From Ptychodera flava (lineage: Eukaryota; Hemichordata; Enteropneusta; Ptychoderidae): a stretch of 64,000 nt of DNA. The notes below the pieces were generated by a model that was not told the origin of the DNA, did not search any database, and was given only the letters and a program-made list of their open reading frames with translations. How positions within the stretch are numbered: position 1 is the stretch's first letter; each line of letters begins with the position of its first letter. Made by a program: the position numbers and the translations under genes. The stretch is taken from the NCBI RefSeq assembly GCF_041260155.1, contig NC_091936.1:42765930-42829929 (forward strand), read 5' to 3'. Below are positions 1 to 11,463 of the stretch, piece by piece.

Positions 1-129
1 GTCTTGGGCAAATGTACCTCAGAGGTCTTATGAAATTCACTGCATTCAATTTTGATATAGGGCCTAATTTAAGTCGATATGCAAATGAACTAATAATCAG
101 CACGTATTGATCAACAGCGTTGGTGCTTA

Positions 130-460
130 TTAAGGTACACCGCACCTCGGGGACAGATATTCTGATCTATAACTTTGGGGGTTCATTTTAAAGCTGTTGG
201 TGTAAGAAAACTTTTCACCGGCTTAGTTTTTCGAAAATAGAAAATTTTATTTTTTTCAATAAAATTAACACAGGGATGGCGGCAACTTTGAATTTTAAAT
301 ATCGTTAAATCTTGGTTTATTTGTTCCCCCAATTGCAAAATTTGCACGTTGACCCCCGATTTGTATTCTTGATTTTGAAAGAGAATGGCTAAAAGATTCT
401 TTATGGAAAGTTTGAGCAAAAGTTTAAGTCACTTTCGAGGCACATACCACCTTAAAGTGA
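130..460 (-). repeat. Interspersed repeat family 4, copy 1
   Basis: It contains the reverse complement of CTGTCCCCGAGGTGCG near its start and TTGAGCAAAAGTTTAAGTCA near its end. The middle has GATGGCGGCAAC and TTCTTGATTTTGAAAGAGAA. Related copies are at 24425-24710, 26850-27185, 39860-40215 and, more diverged, 37990-38300. Confidence 0.75.
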
Positions 461-1204
461 TAAAACGTCCAAACCTTGAATGACTGACAGTAACCCCCCC
501 CCCCCCCGCACGTGGTGCATGGTGAGAATAATCTTTGTTTATTTTCCTGACCTGTTAAGTCGCCGATTGTTTCAACTGCTTAAATCATTAGCATTTACCA
601 GACGCTATGTTGACGGATGTACTTAGATGGGAGTGACCTTCCTCCCCGATTGTCTTTAGTTAATTATAGATGTATAACACTCGCCTGTATGTGGCCCCGT
701 ACACGGGCAATCGGAATAGCACCGACCACCAAGAACAATATACGTACCGAAACGATTTCGACAAAACCACCACTCGACCAAGCCACGTTACACAGTATAG
801 GCCTATATGCAAGAACGTTGATCGACGTGGATCAAAGTACTGTTCTTTGAGTGCACTGTTTTTGTCAGAGTTCGGATAAGAATGGTTAAACTAGAAAGTC
901 ATGGTATCTAAAAATTACACTAGATCACTTCTACATACTACATGAAAAGTCCATGTCTTACTTGCATTGTTTTGCGGTGTGTGCCTGGATCTGTGTCCAT
1001 TTGTTTATTTTGTTATCCATCTATTGTGTGTTGCATGAAATTGTAAATATCCCTTTTTATATGCATATAACTTTCAGATAATTGAAAGGTATGGTTGATA
1101 ACACATGCTGTCGTTCAGGATTGAGTATCATACACTTTTAAACAATCACTTCACCTATATACAGAAGCGCGTCATTGCCTTTCAAGTTTTAATATTTGAT
1201 TATT

Positions 1205-1555
1205 CTCCCTTGAAATAGGGTCCGGGCCACATCTCTGCAATTGAATCTAAAATAGGGTCCGGGCCACATCTATGCAATTGAATCTAAAATAGGGTCCGGG
1301 CCAAATCTATGCAATTGAATCTTAAATAGGATCCGGGCCACATCTATGCAATTGAATCTAAAATAGGGTCCGGGCCACCTATGCAATTGAATCTAAAATA
1401 GGGTCCGGGCCACCTATGCAATTGAATCAAAAATAAGGTCCGGGCCACATCTATGCAATTGAATCTAAAATAGGGTCCGGGCCACATCTATACAATTGAA
1501 TCTTAAATAGGGTCCGGGCCACATCTATGCAATTGAATCTTAAATAGGGGTTTTC
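1205..1555. repeat. Minisatellite, about 37-bp unit, roughly nine copies
   Basis: Units contain AATAGGGTCCGGGCCACATC followed by TATGCAATTGAATCT. Two units lack an ACAT step. There are no unique spacers, so it is not a CRISPR array. Confidence 0.92.
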
Positions 1556-2951
1556 TTCACCCGATTTGCCGCTCGGAAACAATTCAATGAAAGCAACAAG
1601 TTTCAGTCGACCAATTTCCTTAAGCTTCCGAGATGCTGCACACGGTGAAAACGCTAGACTGTGCCTAGTCTGGCAGAGACCCTGCGATTCGCGTTCTTCC
1701 CTGTTGGAATACGCGCGCGCCCTTCAGAGACGCGACGTGAATCCCAGGGTCTGGACGTTCTTGCAAGCGACCGGTCGGATTTCTGCCTGATCCGGGTACT
1801 TTATAGAACTGCACACATCCGTTAATCAAAACAAAAATGACAGGTAGCATAGCTAAATAAAATTAAAAATGAAAAATAAAAACATACCGCGTATATAGGT
1901 CTACCAGCTACTAGTATATATTTTCTCCGCCCAGTTGTTTACACTACCCTTATGAATATTCATATACTTTCAAGAACCGACAGTCGCTGTGTCTGGCAGC
2001 GCGTGCTCACAGTTGCACAGCCTTCGAATGCAGGCCCATCGCAGCGCGCACAAAACAATGCACAGCGACTGTGGAGAGTCTGGACTGTGCTTAAAGAAGA
2101 GTAGCTTTTGTTGACAATTTATGTATTGGAGTTTACAACCATTAATCCTACAGACAAAGAACTAACGTGCATTTCAAATTCTCTTCTTCTATCCGTACTT
2201 TGTTTCTTCAGAGACTAGGTGGAGGATTTAAAACAAGAATACCACGATTTACTTCTGTGTCCCATTTGAAAAGGGATTTATTTAAAGGTGGGAGAATAAA
2301 TACCATCTTTTACGTGCACAAACTTTTCAATTTCGCTCAGCAAGATACAAGACGCACTAACGAAACACCGACATGAAGATGCCGTGAACACTTTTATTTT
2401 AGATTGTAGGAAACATTAAATATATATATGTACATTATCTATGTGCGTAAACATTAAATTGTCCATATTTGATGTATCGAAAGAAAATCTTGGAAACACC
2501 AAACAAAGAGGGAAACAAAGACATTACTGTTCAGACGAGGAAACGTGCAGGAGCGGAAAATACGATCAACGGCAAAACTTGTTTTTTTGAGTACAAATAG
2601 AATATGATATATATTTATTTTTGGCATATAATGATTTTAATCAAATTAGTTTCATTGCTCATTTCCCTATATTAATCAAATCAAGGTTTATACATTAGTT
2701 ATCATACATTTTATACTTTTTTTTTCTTTTTCTTTACACGTTATCGTGCGAGACAAACCATCAAGAAGTGTATTCAGCTACGGTTAACACTTGCATGTCT
2801 GGTTATCACTCACACATTTAAAATTTCTAAGCTAGTCTGATTTACAGTGCATTGACAAAAACATTCGCATTCAACTGACATTTTTAAAAGCGAAATTCTG
2901 ATAATGATCGTTGAATACATGGATGGTAGGCATTAATATATTTTTTGAAAG

Positions 2952-3116
2952 TTACTCTGGTTTGAGTTTGTCAGAGATCCACCGCATTGCTGTGCTCACT
3001 CGAGAGAAGACCGAAGGATAATTTTCGCTGGCACACTGCCCTCTGATCCAACTACTAATGCCGATCACGAACCATTTCTTGTTCCTCTTGCACACCAGTG
3101 GACCCCCAGCGTCGCC
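2952..3116 (-). CDS. Gene B last exon: Ser195 replaced by Ala
   Basis: The exon begins after CAATAG and runs 55 codons to a TAA stop at 2952-2954. It reads [40 protein letters not shown] and ends in DKLKPE. The catalytic serine codon is GCT (Ala). All else in the block, including the C-terminal helix, is normal for the family, so this looks like loss of catalysis in a maintained gene rather than decay. Confidence 0.88.
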   Translation of the reverse strand, partial: GDAGGPLVCKRNKKWFVIGISSWIRGQCASENYPSVFSRVSTAMRWISDKLKPE

Positions 3117-6100
3117 CTATTGTATGAAAAACATTTACAACCATGTTGTGAACAATGAAAGGTTGAAAAAGTGGCAAGATGTACAAGAAAATAAAGTTCA
3201 GTCTTAGGCCGAGCAGGCCGTTGGCATTCTAATTTTGATAGTGTTAGAGTCCTGCCCCTTTCCCGCTGTCCATTGCAAGCTTAGAAGTTCATAATGCAGC
3301 TATTGGGTCGATGTCAAATATTTGGCAACGTAATCAGCAAAAAATCTCGTTGAAATGGCCTGTTCAATCAGAACAGAAAGTGCACCATACTATCATGTTC
3401 CGGACATTTCTGTGCCAAGTCTGCAATAGTCAGTTTAGCTCAATACCTCAGCCCATGCATAACTGACCCTATTTTCGTGAGCAGCGCAGCCAGCGGTAGA
3501 AATCGGGTAGGGAACCAGACTTTTTTTTTTGAAAAAGATAAATTTATTCCACATAGTCACAAATAAAACAAATCTACATAACTGTGAATGCATTAAACTT
3601 ACTATGGTCAAATCAATCTGAAGTACGCCCTCAGCGAGAATTCCACCAACCCCGTTAGACTTGCACTTCCTTGGCGTTTATTAGGGGGAGGGGCGGGGTT
3701 AAGGGTTGAACGGAGTGTAACAGAAGACAGTCACACAGAAAACATTCACCGTGTAAATTCTTGGATTAGTTTGTTGTAAACTTTCAAAAGCGCAAAACTA
3801 TCAACGAGATGATAGCAAAAGTCTGAATTGTTAAGTTTTTTAAATTTCTGCAAGTGTAGCCTGAAGGACTATATTAAGGAACAACACAGGGCTCTTGCCG
3901 ATTTCAAACTTGGTTTATGAATTAATATCGAGCGAGACCAGTCAAAGATTTTCCAATACTCCCAACAGCGAATAAAACCCGAATAATTTTGAATGTCCAT
4001 CTTTACTGCATACCACCAAAGCGTACGTCAACCTACGAAGTTGATTGCAAACATAGAAAGGGAGTATTTGTAATATAGTGACTTACGTAACAAGTGCCAA
4101 CTCCACCTTCGTTAGATGTGCAGACATGGTAGTCATAGACTGCATCGAAGTGTGCTTTGTCACACGTTTCCTGGTCAACAATATCGACATACTCATACTT
4201 CAATTTATTGGAGGGTTGGTTTTCTAAAAAGAGACGAGAGTAATGAAGAAGAAATATTTAATTCAACGATGCAGTGATCGACGAGGAGTTTTTAGACAAC
4301 TTGGTCAACTTCTACCTTGCGGGTGTAAAGAGAGGAATAAAAAGCAATCGCTAATTTCATGTGTAACACTGCATTTCCACGGTATTGAATGCACTTTTGT
4401 AATAAGTGTTAAGTCGGTCTTAAACATATGAGCAATTTAGAGTTTGAAGAGTGATAAAACGTAATTGTTACTCATTTCTTCAGCAGGGAATGCTGAAAAG
4501 TGACAGATCAATGGCCGTTACTGTTGGTGATATCGGGTCAATGATTTGACTGAAGTATACTAAACAATCTGCGTTAGACTTTCTCATTCAAGTCAACAGT
4601 AAATGACATTATGATACAATTACTTGATTAGTATCCACATACAAAGCGCTTGGCGACAATTTGCAGTGCATTTCTTTGTTCACAAAAGCTCTACTTTGGC
4701 TTTTAACCCGAACAAGTCCTGATCTATAATTGTATGTTTGCACACACTTAAAATGAGAGGTATTCAAAGTGGAACGATCAGTTTTTTATTATTACTTGCC
4801 TGGATGGCCAGAATAGCCCCAGCCGCTGATTGCACATCTGTCGTACTCCCTGTCGCCGCTCGGTGACGGCTCGATGCATGCTGGTCTTATGTTTTCGGTG
4901 TAATTTACAGGCTGAGGCAAGTGTAACAATGCGAAGTCCCATCGCTTAAATCCTTTCTTGTATTTAGGATGCGTTTCGATGATGTCGACCTCGCTCGTGA
5001 GTTCGCCGTCAGCAATTTCGTCCAACTTTGAAAACCCAATCCTGACCTGAATCGAGTCAACATCAATTATCCTTCTATTCTCATCATCGTATCTGTTGGC
5101 AACAAGGCAGAAACATGCAAATATCGTAAACTCGAACAGACTCAAGATTTTTATCAAATCATACTCTAAGAGTGTGACGTTGTGGTGCCTTAGTAATGCA
5201 AGTCGAAAATTTGTTAGAAAGAGCACTCAGCTAGTCCTGATTTATACATACATGGATGATGAGCCTTTATCTGAAGACATTTAGGCCAGAGTAATGAAAT
5301 TCTTCGTTTTGCGTTCACTCAAAAATTTGAAAGCAAGCCGTCCAAAAATAAACCCGAAAATTTTACGCGCAAGTCTTAGTTTGTTGGTTTCCATGCCATC
5401 TGAGTGCCCATTCAAGTTTAAAATTAATAACTTATTTTTCATCTCCATGATCACTACCTTCCGCAAGCATGCATGCTATTCAGTGATTTTTATAAAAGTA
5501 AAGACATTAAAGCAACGTGGCAAGTCTTATTTAGTTTTTCTTGAAATCCTACGCACGCTGAAACGAAAACAAAATATTTCGGCCTTATTTGGGACCGACA
5601 GAATTATTTCTTGAACGAAAACTTAGGGTCTTTTAACAGAAGCTATATTCATAAAAATATATTAACACCCTTTTATGGTTGACCATAGTTATTATTCTTC
5701 TGCCACTGAAAGCATGGTTGATACTTCTACACCGTCGACATGTGATCGAACACTTACACACACTGAGCGGCTGTCAGAAGCCATTGGCTGTCCAGCAATA
5801 CGGCGCCACACATGTGTTCTCCGGAGATGTTCAGAGAAGCCTGCCATGGCCACATACCGAGCTGTGCGACTTGTCCTGGAACTATACGTGGTGGCGATAC
5901 ATTCTGTTCACCGCATTCCCCTGGTCCTGCGTGTAATTATAGAAAAAAATAGGGCATGTAACGTCACTCAACTTCCGCTTTGAGAAACTGGGAAGTAGCA
6001 CTGGCAAACAGTGGGGACGATAATATCGCCATCATTGAAATCACGGCTGTGTGATTACTTTGTTGACGAAGAAACGCTGAAAACTGCAGCCAGATCTATG

Positions 6101-9100
6101 AAACTTATTTGTATTGTGTAGAATACGAGCTTTTGCATGCTAAATTCTGACAAAGTCCGATGCTGTCTCAGTGGTTCGTTGAATAATAATCGCAAAGTAG
6201 TTGTACGAAGTTCGAGATAATTGCAGTGCGGAACATCTTGTGTCTTCCAAACTTTCCTAATCAATCAAAATATGTCAGGAAATTTCATTCACCTGAGAAG
6301 TATTCACATATGTAGTTTCTATTGTAGCCACATCTGTCCCACATCCAGTAAATAATGTCGTGTTTGACCCTATAGAAGGAAGCAAATACAATGACCAAGT
6401 TAGAAGACCAACATCGGGCAACTGAAGCTTCAAAGCTATTAGACAAATGAAACGTTTCTGTACTTTCCGAAAGTTTCCATGAAATGTTAGAGTTGCGGCT
6501 TTGCACATTAATTTGAGATCAGAACCAAATGATACCTGCGAGTTCAACATTCAATCGAATATAGTCACCTGTACATGCGGACCTAATCGCATGCAGTGTA
6601 TGCATTATTGGAGCACTATACACATACTGGCATTTGGAAAACTCGAAAGTTAACGCATGAGAATGCTTGCAATTTCAGGTTTTTTTTCAATAGTTTCCAA
6701 TTCTGCCTTCAGAGTGATTAAACAATGGGAGAATTTCATCAAACAATATAATTACAGTGTTTTTAAACTTGTCAAACACTGCACATTTTCAGTAAGAGCC
6801 ATGTTTCTATCGTTTTTATTTAATGTTAATTTCTTAACACATTACATAATCTGATATCTCGTCCGTTTTGTATTAAGAAAAAAAGGGAAGACCTAAAATG
6901 TATATTAAATTATCGTCATATCGAACCATATTATAGTTAAAAAGATTTTCATACAGATAAAAAATATATAAAGGACTTCAAAGGGTGGATTTTCAAGCCC
7001 AGTTTTAAAATTATCAACAATGTGAATTAGCCCACGCATATGACTGTAATTTATTCGAGAAACGAAGTTCAGAGATCGAAAGTAATACGAGATTGTTCCG
7101 ATAACTGAAGTTGGGTTGTGTTTGATACATGCAAAGTTCTCAAGTGTGATTGCATTACACTAGTTGTGCACATCAGAAAACAAAATCCAAAGGGCCAATC
7201 GAATACTATCATGCCACTTCAGAATTTGTTTTCGAAAATTTATAATTATTTTGTGAGCAATCGGTAGTACACTTAGTCTAGGTACGGGTTCTTTCGTTAC
7301 TGTAACTTGGCGGAGATATACTTTTAGTGTCAGAGAGACTATGGCCGTATTTGAAACCACTCTAAAGAAAGGCACCCATATATTTGCTGGCGCACCAGAA
7401 GTGCGAGACCATTAGTTTAGAGTTGATTTGTTCTCATACTCTGCATTATCGCGCATGTGAAATACTCAATAGTCACTCCCTGTCCTTTCGCTTGTGGCGA
7501 CCCCATTAATTGGCAAATCCACTGTAGTGTAGTGTAAAACAAGCACTATCGCGTACAGACTAGCTGCAAAATTGTACCTCTACGGTGAGGCGGTCGGTGA
7601 GTTTTGGTTTTTGCGACATCGCTCACCAGTAGAGCTACAATGCCGAAGGCCCTGTAGCATACAAAATAAGCGCGCCACACATGGCGCGGAGTTTTCATGT
7701 AAAATCCCACATATTTACTGCATTTGGTCGTACCGATTTATCACTACTGAAGACTAAACACTATACTACAATAACCTTGTCGTTTATGGGGTTTGGTATT
7801 GGCACAGATACGTCGATCGCGTTCCATAAACATTGAGCATGTTTCTGGGAGCCGCCATTACCGGAAGTTGGTAATGGCGGCTCCAAGAAATGTTTTTGGA
7901 ACGCGATCGACGTATTTGAACAAATATCAAACCCCATACACGACAAGGTTAGTGTAGTATAGTGTTTAATCTTCAGTAGTGATAAATCAGTAGGACCAAA
8001 TGCAGTAAATATATGGGATTTTGCATCAAAATGCCATGCCATGTGCAGCGTGCTTATTTTGTATGCTTCAGGGCCTTCGGCATTGTAGCTCTACTCACCG
8101 ACCGCCTCACCGTAGAGCTACAATTTTGCAGCTACGTACAGACGAATGTTGCCTTGGTAACTTTAACATATCTCGCATAATTACACGATACATACGCGTT
8201 TTGCTGAACGCTTTGTGTGTATAATTGATGTCTATGATTTGTCATGGGAATCATACCAAACAATCACGATGCTAATGGTGTATTTCACAAACAACAGCAT
8301 TTATCTGTAAAAATTTCAAGTATGTAGGTTGGGGGGGGGGGCGACAAGAACACCAGTAAGCCCACACATGCACCAATGGTTCGAAATGAAACGTTTTACA
8401 CTCGATGGGGACTTGGATTCATTTGCCCCACCCCTTCCAGCTCGTGTGGAACAAATTTTCAATGTTTTAATCTCATCTCATCTGGAAGTGGAATTATATT
8501 GATCTCACCTCAATAATACGCATTTTCTCTTTCTGTCGTTGTTGTCCCTGCCTTTCATCCAAAGACCAATGTAATCGACCGGTTTCCCATCATGCCATGT
8601 CGCCACTCCTCCTTTGTCCCTGTCGTTCATTGCTATCCAAAACAATCCGCTTTCAATGTCCTGTGCGATCAGTAGTTGCGATACGAGGTCCTCTGCATTT
8701 CGGTTTAAAACTTCTGCCAGACGACCGCCAGGAAACATGTCTGCGCAGGCGTCATTTGCCCTATTCCAGCCCAGTTTTTCTCGTTTGTCGCTGACAATGT
8801 AATATGCTCGGGGGACAACTGGAACATTGAGAACTTGTTAAAGATATTGCTCTCGGCACCTACAATTTCTCCTAAAGATTCGAAATTTAAAGTTGCCATG
8901 TTGTTTTGAAGTTCTCTCAAGACAAGGTAACATTGTGAAATAGGAATAAGTTCAAAACCAACCACAGGACAGTGTCAAAATAGGTTAGCCTAACCATTTC
9001 AAATTTGTAAATTCGTGGTAAGTGATCGGAATCCATAATAGGAATAAAAAACCCTCCCTCTGGGAGATGAGTGTCAGAGGACACTGATCGCAATCTGATT

Positions 9101-11463
9101 TTTTTTTCGGAACAGCTCTCATTTTGATATAGTGCGATTTATGCCTGGCCTTGTATCATTAAGTACTTTATGGAAAGTGGACAAGATGCAAAAACAGAAG
9201 TTGTTATAATCCATAATAACACATTTTAAGGTGATCTTTGAAAGTGGAGATTATCTAAAATATTTTGATCAATGTAGGTTTCTGAATTATGAACATTTAC
9301 AATTTTAATTGCTCTGTAGTTAACAAATTGAAAACGTGATTCTTAAAAGTTAATGAAGTATTTTCGAGCGACTTTCCTTGTGAAATCCATGTCAAAGAAT
9401 GAATCAACTATACCTTCATCGTTCACCTCTTCCGCTGGTTCACTGACCTTTAAAAAAAAATGGATCTTGGACAGTGAACTCTTGGACACTATTTCCTTTA
9501 CTTTGTCCAGCCAGAGTGGAGAGTATAAATTTCACAGAGATAAATGTTTGTGGATCGAATTTTCCATGCTATTTGAGAAACTGAAGGTAACAGACATTGT
9601 TCACAGTCATCAGCAGTGGGTTAAGCTTTAGGGAAAATGTAAAACTAAAAGGCTAAAATGGCTTAGTGTGAAAGTTTATCATATGATAATAATCTTAACA
9701 GTACATTCAATGTTGATGTATGGCCAGATTTCCAAATATATTAAATATGCAAATTACCTAAAATTAGTATACCACGACGAACAAACTTCAATTTCATTAA
9801 CTCAAGATAACTTGTAATGTTTCTGTTGTCTTTTCAATAGCCATAACTGCATTTAAAACAGGGGTATTTCTACCAAATTTATGAATGCCTAAACATTGCT
9901 CGAGTATTTTCAGCTTTGATATGAGTTAGAGCCATACATGCAGTTTAAACTGTACGCTAAGTGAAATCTTGATTGATAGCAGCATTGTACATATTAGCAA
10001 GCGTGTAATAGTTCCTGTGACAAGTAGTGAATCCAGCAATTTGAAAACCCCACAAAGCCTGTCTACATGCACTTGTCCGTGTTCGTTGCTGTTGGAAGGT
10101 AATGTAACCCCTAGGCCTACATTGACACTTTGCCGTTCAATACGTCTTAACCATCTGAAGACCAATGTGGATGTTAAGTTGATGGGCAAGGACCAAAAAT
10201 ACATTCCTTTTCTTTGGACTAAACCACAGACCTTGGTAAGTAATGTGAAATGTCAATCATATTTTGAAGACCAGTAATAAAAATTGTCATCTGCATTAGC
10301 AGCATATCATAAAAGCTGTGGGAAACCAGATTTAGTTTGATGCCCCAAAACATGATGCTAGTACATTGGCCAATTCTTTACAGAACAAACTGAACAGAAG
10401 AGGTGATTAGTCCCCTTGACGAGTACCAACACACGACATAATTGGTCCACTTAGTCTCGGGCCAATGTACTTCAGAGGCGGATCAAATTCATTGCATTCA
10501 ATTTTATAAATGGTCTAATTATAGCAATTAATTCGATAAGCAACTGAACTAATTATCAACACGACTTGCTCATCAAACTTTCAGCATAAATGAAGCTAAG
10601 CATGACCAATACGCTCTCTATCAATGCACTGAATTCAATTTTTGATAAATATATAGCCATGCCACGAGGCTTCTGTAGCTTTTGACGGGCGTGCTACAAA
10701 CAAATTATATTTCGAGGCTTAGGCCTAAATAGCAGGTTCTCATGCAAACTTATTAACACCATCAGGGGCTTCTCCAACCAACTGTCTAGCCTCCTGATAG
10801 AATTCCTGCACTACAAATACCCGACTTTGTGATGTCAATTACCGACAGCATAGAATTCTCTGCTCATCAATATTAATGAGCCAGTGAGTAGCATCACATG
10901 CCCATCAAACCGATGGCTATATCAGTTGTGATAATATCGGTCTGCCGATAATATTGCGATGAAGTTATATTATTTAAAGTGACAAAGATTTTTACCCATT
11001 TTTCCTCTCAGATATTTCATGTGAGCTATAACTATTGATTATGCAAAACTTCTCTTTATTATGCCGATTATTAGGCTGCATATCTCAGAAACTCATGTAA
11101 TTTAAATCAATCCATGAACATGTGAGATACGAAGTTTCTTTAGTTTTCTTCGATAACGTTTTGAGTAATGCACTAAAAAAACTAGGCACACACACGTACA
11201 CACACCAGCGTACAGACAAACAGTGAGAATTGAAGCAAGCATGGTGGATAGGTGTTTGTTCAAATTGCAGATGTAAAATCAAGGACGCTGAAATATATTT
11301 CGGTGTTACATGCACTAAACATTCACATATGCGTCTGTCCTTTCACACAAGATATCGTCGTTGATGTACTCACCATCGGCGTCGAAGCAGTTGATGTTGA
11401 AGCTTCGGATTTCGCCGCTACCGATGTCAGGACTAAGACCGCGAAGAAGAGTGACAGCGCCAT
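2952..11463 (-). CDS. Gene B: secreted C-type lectin / inactive serine protease homologue, 7 exons found
   Basis: Exons in transcript order are 11463-11374, 8818-8509, 6369-6293, 5926-5758, 5092-4800, 4223-4087 and 3116-2952. The protein of roughly 420 residues has a signal peptide, a short CTLD with four conserved cysteines, then a chymotrypsin-fold (S1) domain. The catalytic Asp is present (RWDFALL) but His57 is Gln (LTAAQC) and Ser195 is Ala (GDAGGPL), and the activation site reads RIVPG rather than RIVGG. It should therefore be a non-catalytic serine protease homologue. Every junction after the CTLD exon is phase-consistent. One link is missing: the signal exon ends in phase 0 while the CTLD exon needs one preceding base, so a small exon (37 bp in gene A) must lie unseen in 8819-11373. 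The family gives the fold and residue roles; immune or lectin-guided function is inference. Confidence 0.8.
4087..4223 (-). CDS. Gene B exon: protease autolysis-loop-to-S1-pocket segment
   Basis: The exon lies between CTTTTTAG and TAC|GTAAGT. It reads [34 protein letters not shown] and [11 protein letters not shown], and joins in phase 0 to the GDAGGP exon. It aligns residue for residue with the gene A exon at 14940-15082 ([14 protein letters not shown] ... ICTSN). The residue at chymotrypsin position 189 is Gly, not the Asp of trypsin, though this domain is probably inactive anyway. Confidence 0.85.
4800..5092 (-). CDS. Gene B exon: protease middle with catalytic Asp; GC splice donor
   Basis: This exon of 293 bp starts with one base completing Val, then [19 protein letters not shown]. 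It continues through [17 protein letters not shown] (Asp102 kept), NIRPACIEP (disulphide partner of the pro-region Cys) and [12 protein letters not shown]. No GT donor gives the correct phase. The consensus GC donor CCAG|GCAAGT at 4799-4798 leaves exactly the one base needed by the next exon, giving [12 protein letters not shown] across the junction. Confidence 0.8.
5758..5926 (-). CDS. Gene B exon: protease N-terminus, His57 replaced by Gln
   Basis: After the acceptor CGCAG the exon reads [17 protein letters not shown], then [20 protein letters not shown] and [15 protein letters not shown]. The pro-region Cys of the inter-chain disulphide is kept. The activation sequence is RIVPG, with Pro in place of the first Gly, and the TAAHC histidine is Gln (codon CAG). 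The GTAAGT donor leaves two bases, matching the single base that opens the next exon. Confidence 0.85.
6293..6369 (-). CDS. Gene B exon: C-type lectin domain, C-terminal end
   Basis: This 77-bp exon starts after TATAG and ends at CAG|GTGAAT. It completes an AGG codon from the preceding exon and reads [18 protein letters not shown] followed by YICEYFS, the W-x-C ... YICE ending of C-type lectin domains. The paralogous exon at 28885-28961 is exactly the same length. It ends with one base of a codon (phase 1), which fits the two leading bases of the next protease exon. Confidence 0.85.
7561..8134. mobile_element. Foldback element with 9-bp target duplication
   Basis: 574 bp that are almost entirely one imperfect inverted repeat centred near 7860 (GCCGCCATTACC ... 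GGTAATGGCGGC). The outer ends are TAGCTGCAAAATTGTA and TACAATTTTGCAGCTA. CGTACAGAC lies immediately outside both ends (7552-7560 and 8135-8143). A 9-bp duplication with long inverted repeats is typical of Mutator-like (MULE) derivatives. It lies in an intron of gene B and has no coding capacity. Confidence 0.88.
8509..8818 (-). CDS. Gene B exon: C-type lectin domain, main part
   Basis: The acceptor TTCCAG precedes 8818 and the donor AG|GTGAGA follows 8509; the length is 310 bp, the same as the paralogous exon at 30120-30429. The translation runs [20 protein letters not shown], then [38 protein letters not shown] and [10 protein letters not shown]. This is the CTLD helix, WIGL-like strand and long-loop pattern. 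The N-terminal hairpin cysteines of long-form CTLDs are absent. The usual EPN/QPD calcium-sugar motif is replaced by KPV, so classic monosaccharide binding is doubtful. Confidence 0.85.
8819..11373. other. Gene B first intron region
   Basis: It must contain one small unseen coding exon of gene B (phase 0 in, phase 1 out). Two plus-strand frames at 9353-9631 and 9969-10277 are unrecognised. Otherwise I see nothing but AT-rich intronic DNA. Confidence 0.5.
11374..11463 (-). CDS. Gene B exon 1: signal peptide
   Basis: The ATG at 11463 opens 30 codons. [17 protein letters not shown] is a typical secretion signal with a hydrophobic core and small residues before the likely cleavage point, followed by a Ser/Thr/Ala-rich stretch ending STPM. 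The exon ends at a GTGAGT donor in phase 0. It is assigned to gene B because it is the only such exon between the end of gene A and the gene B lectin exon, on the same strand. Confidence 0.7.

Larger units (their letters stand above)
1..2951. other. Gene-free stretch left of gene B
   Basis: It holds repeat family 4 copy 1 (130-460) and the 37-bp minisatellite (1205-1555). The remainder is AT-rich with short incidental frames; I see no gene. The gene B polyadenylation signal should lie here; AATAAA on the minus strand at 2614-2619 is one candidate. Confidence 0.5.

Noticed and set aside
1205-1555. Regularly spaced 37-bp repeats considered as a CRISPR array
   Set aside because: No variable spacers between units; a head-to-tail minisatellite in an animal genome.
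5294-5983. Plus-strand frames of about 100 residues opposite gene B
   Set aside because: They overlap well-supported minus-strand protease exons or introns and resemble nothing.
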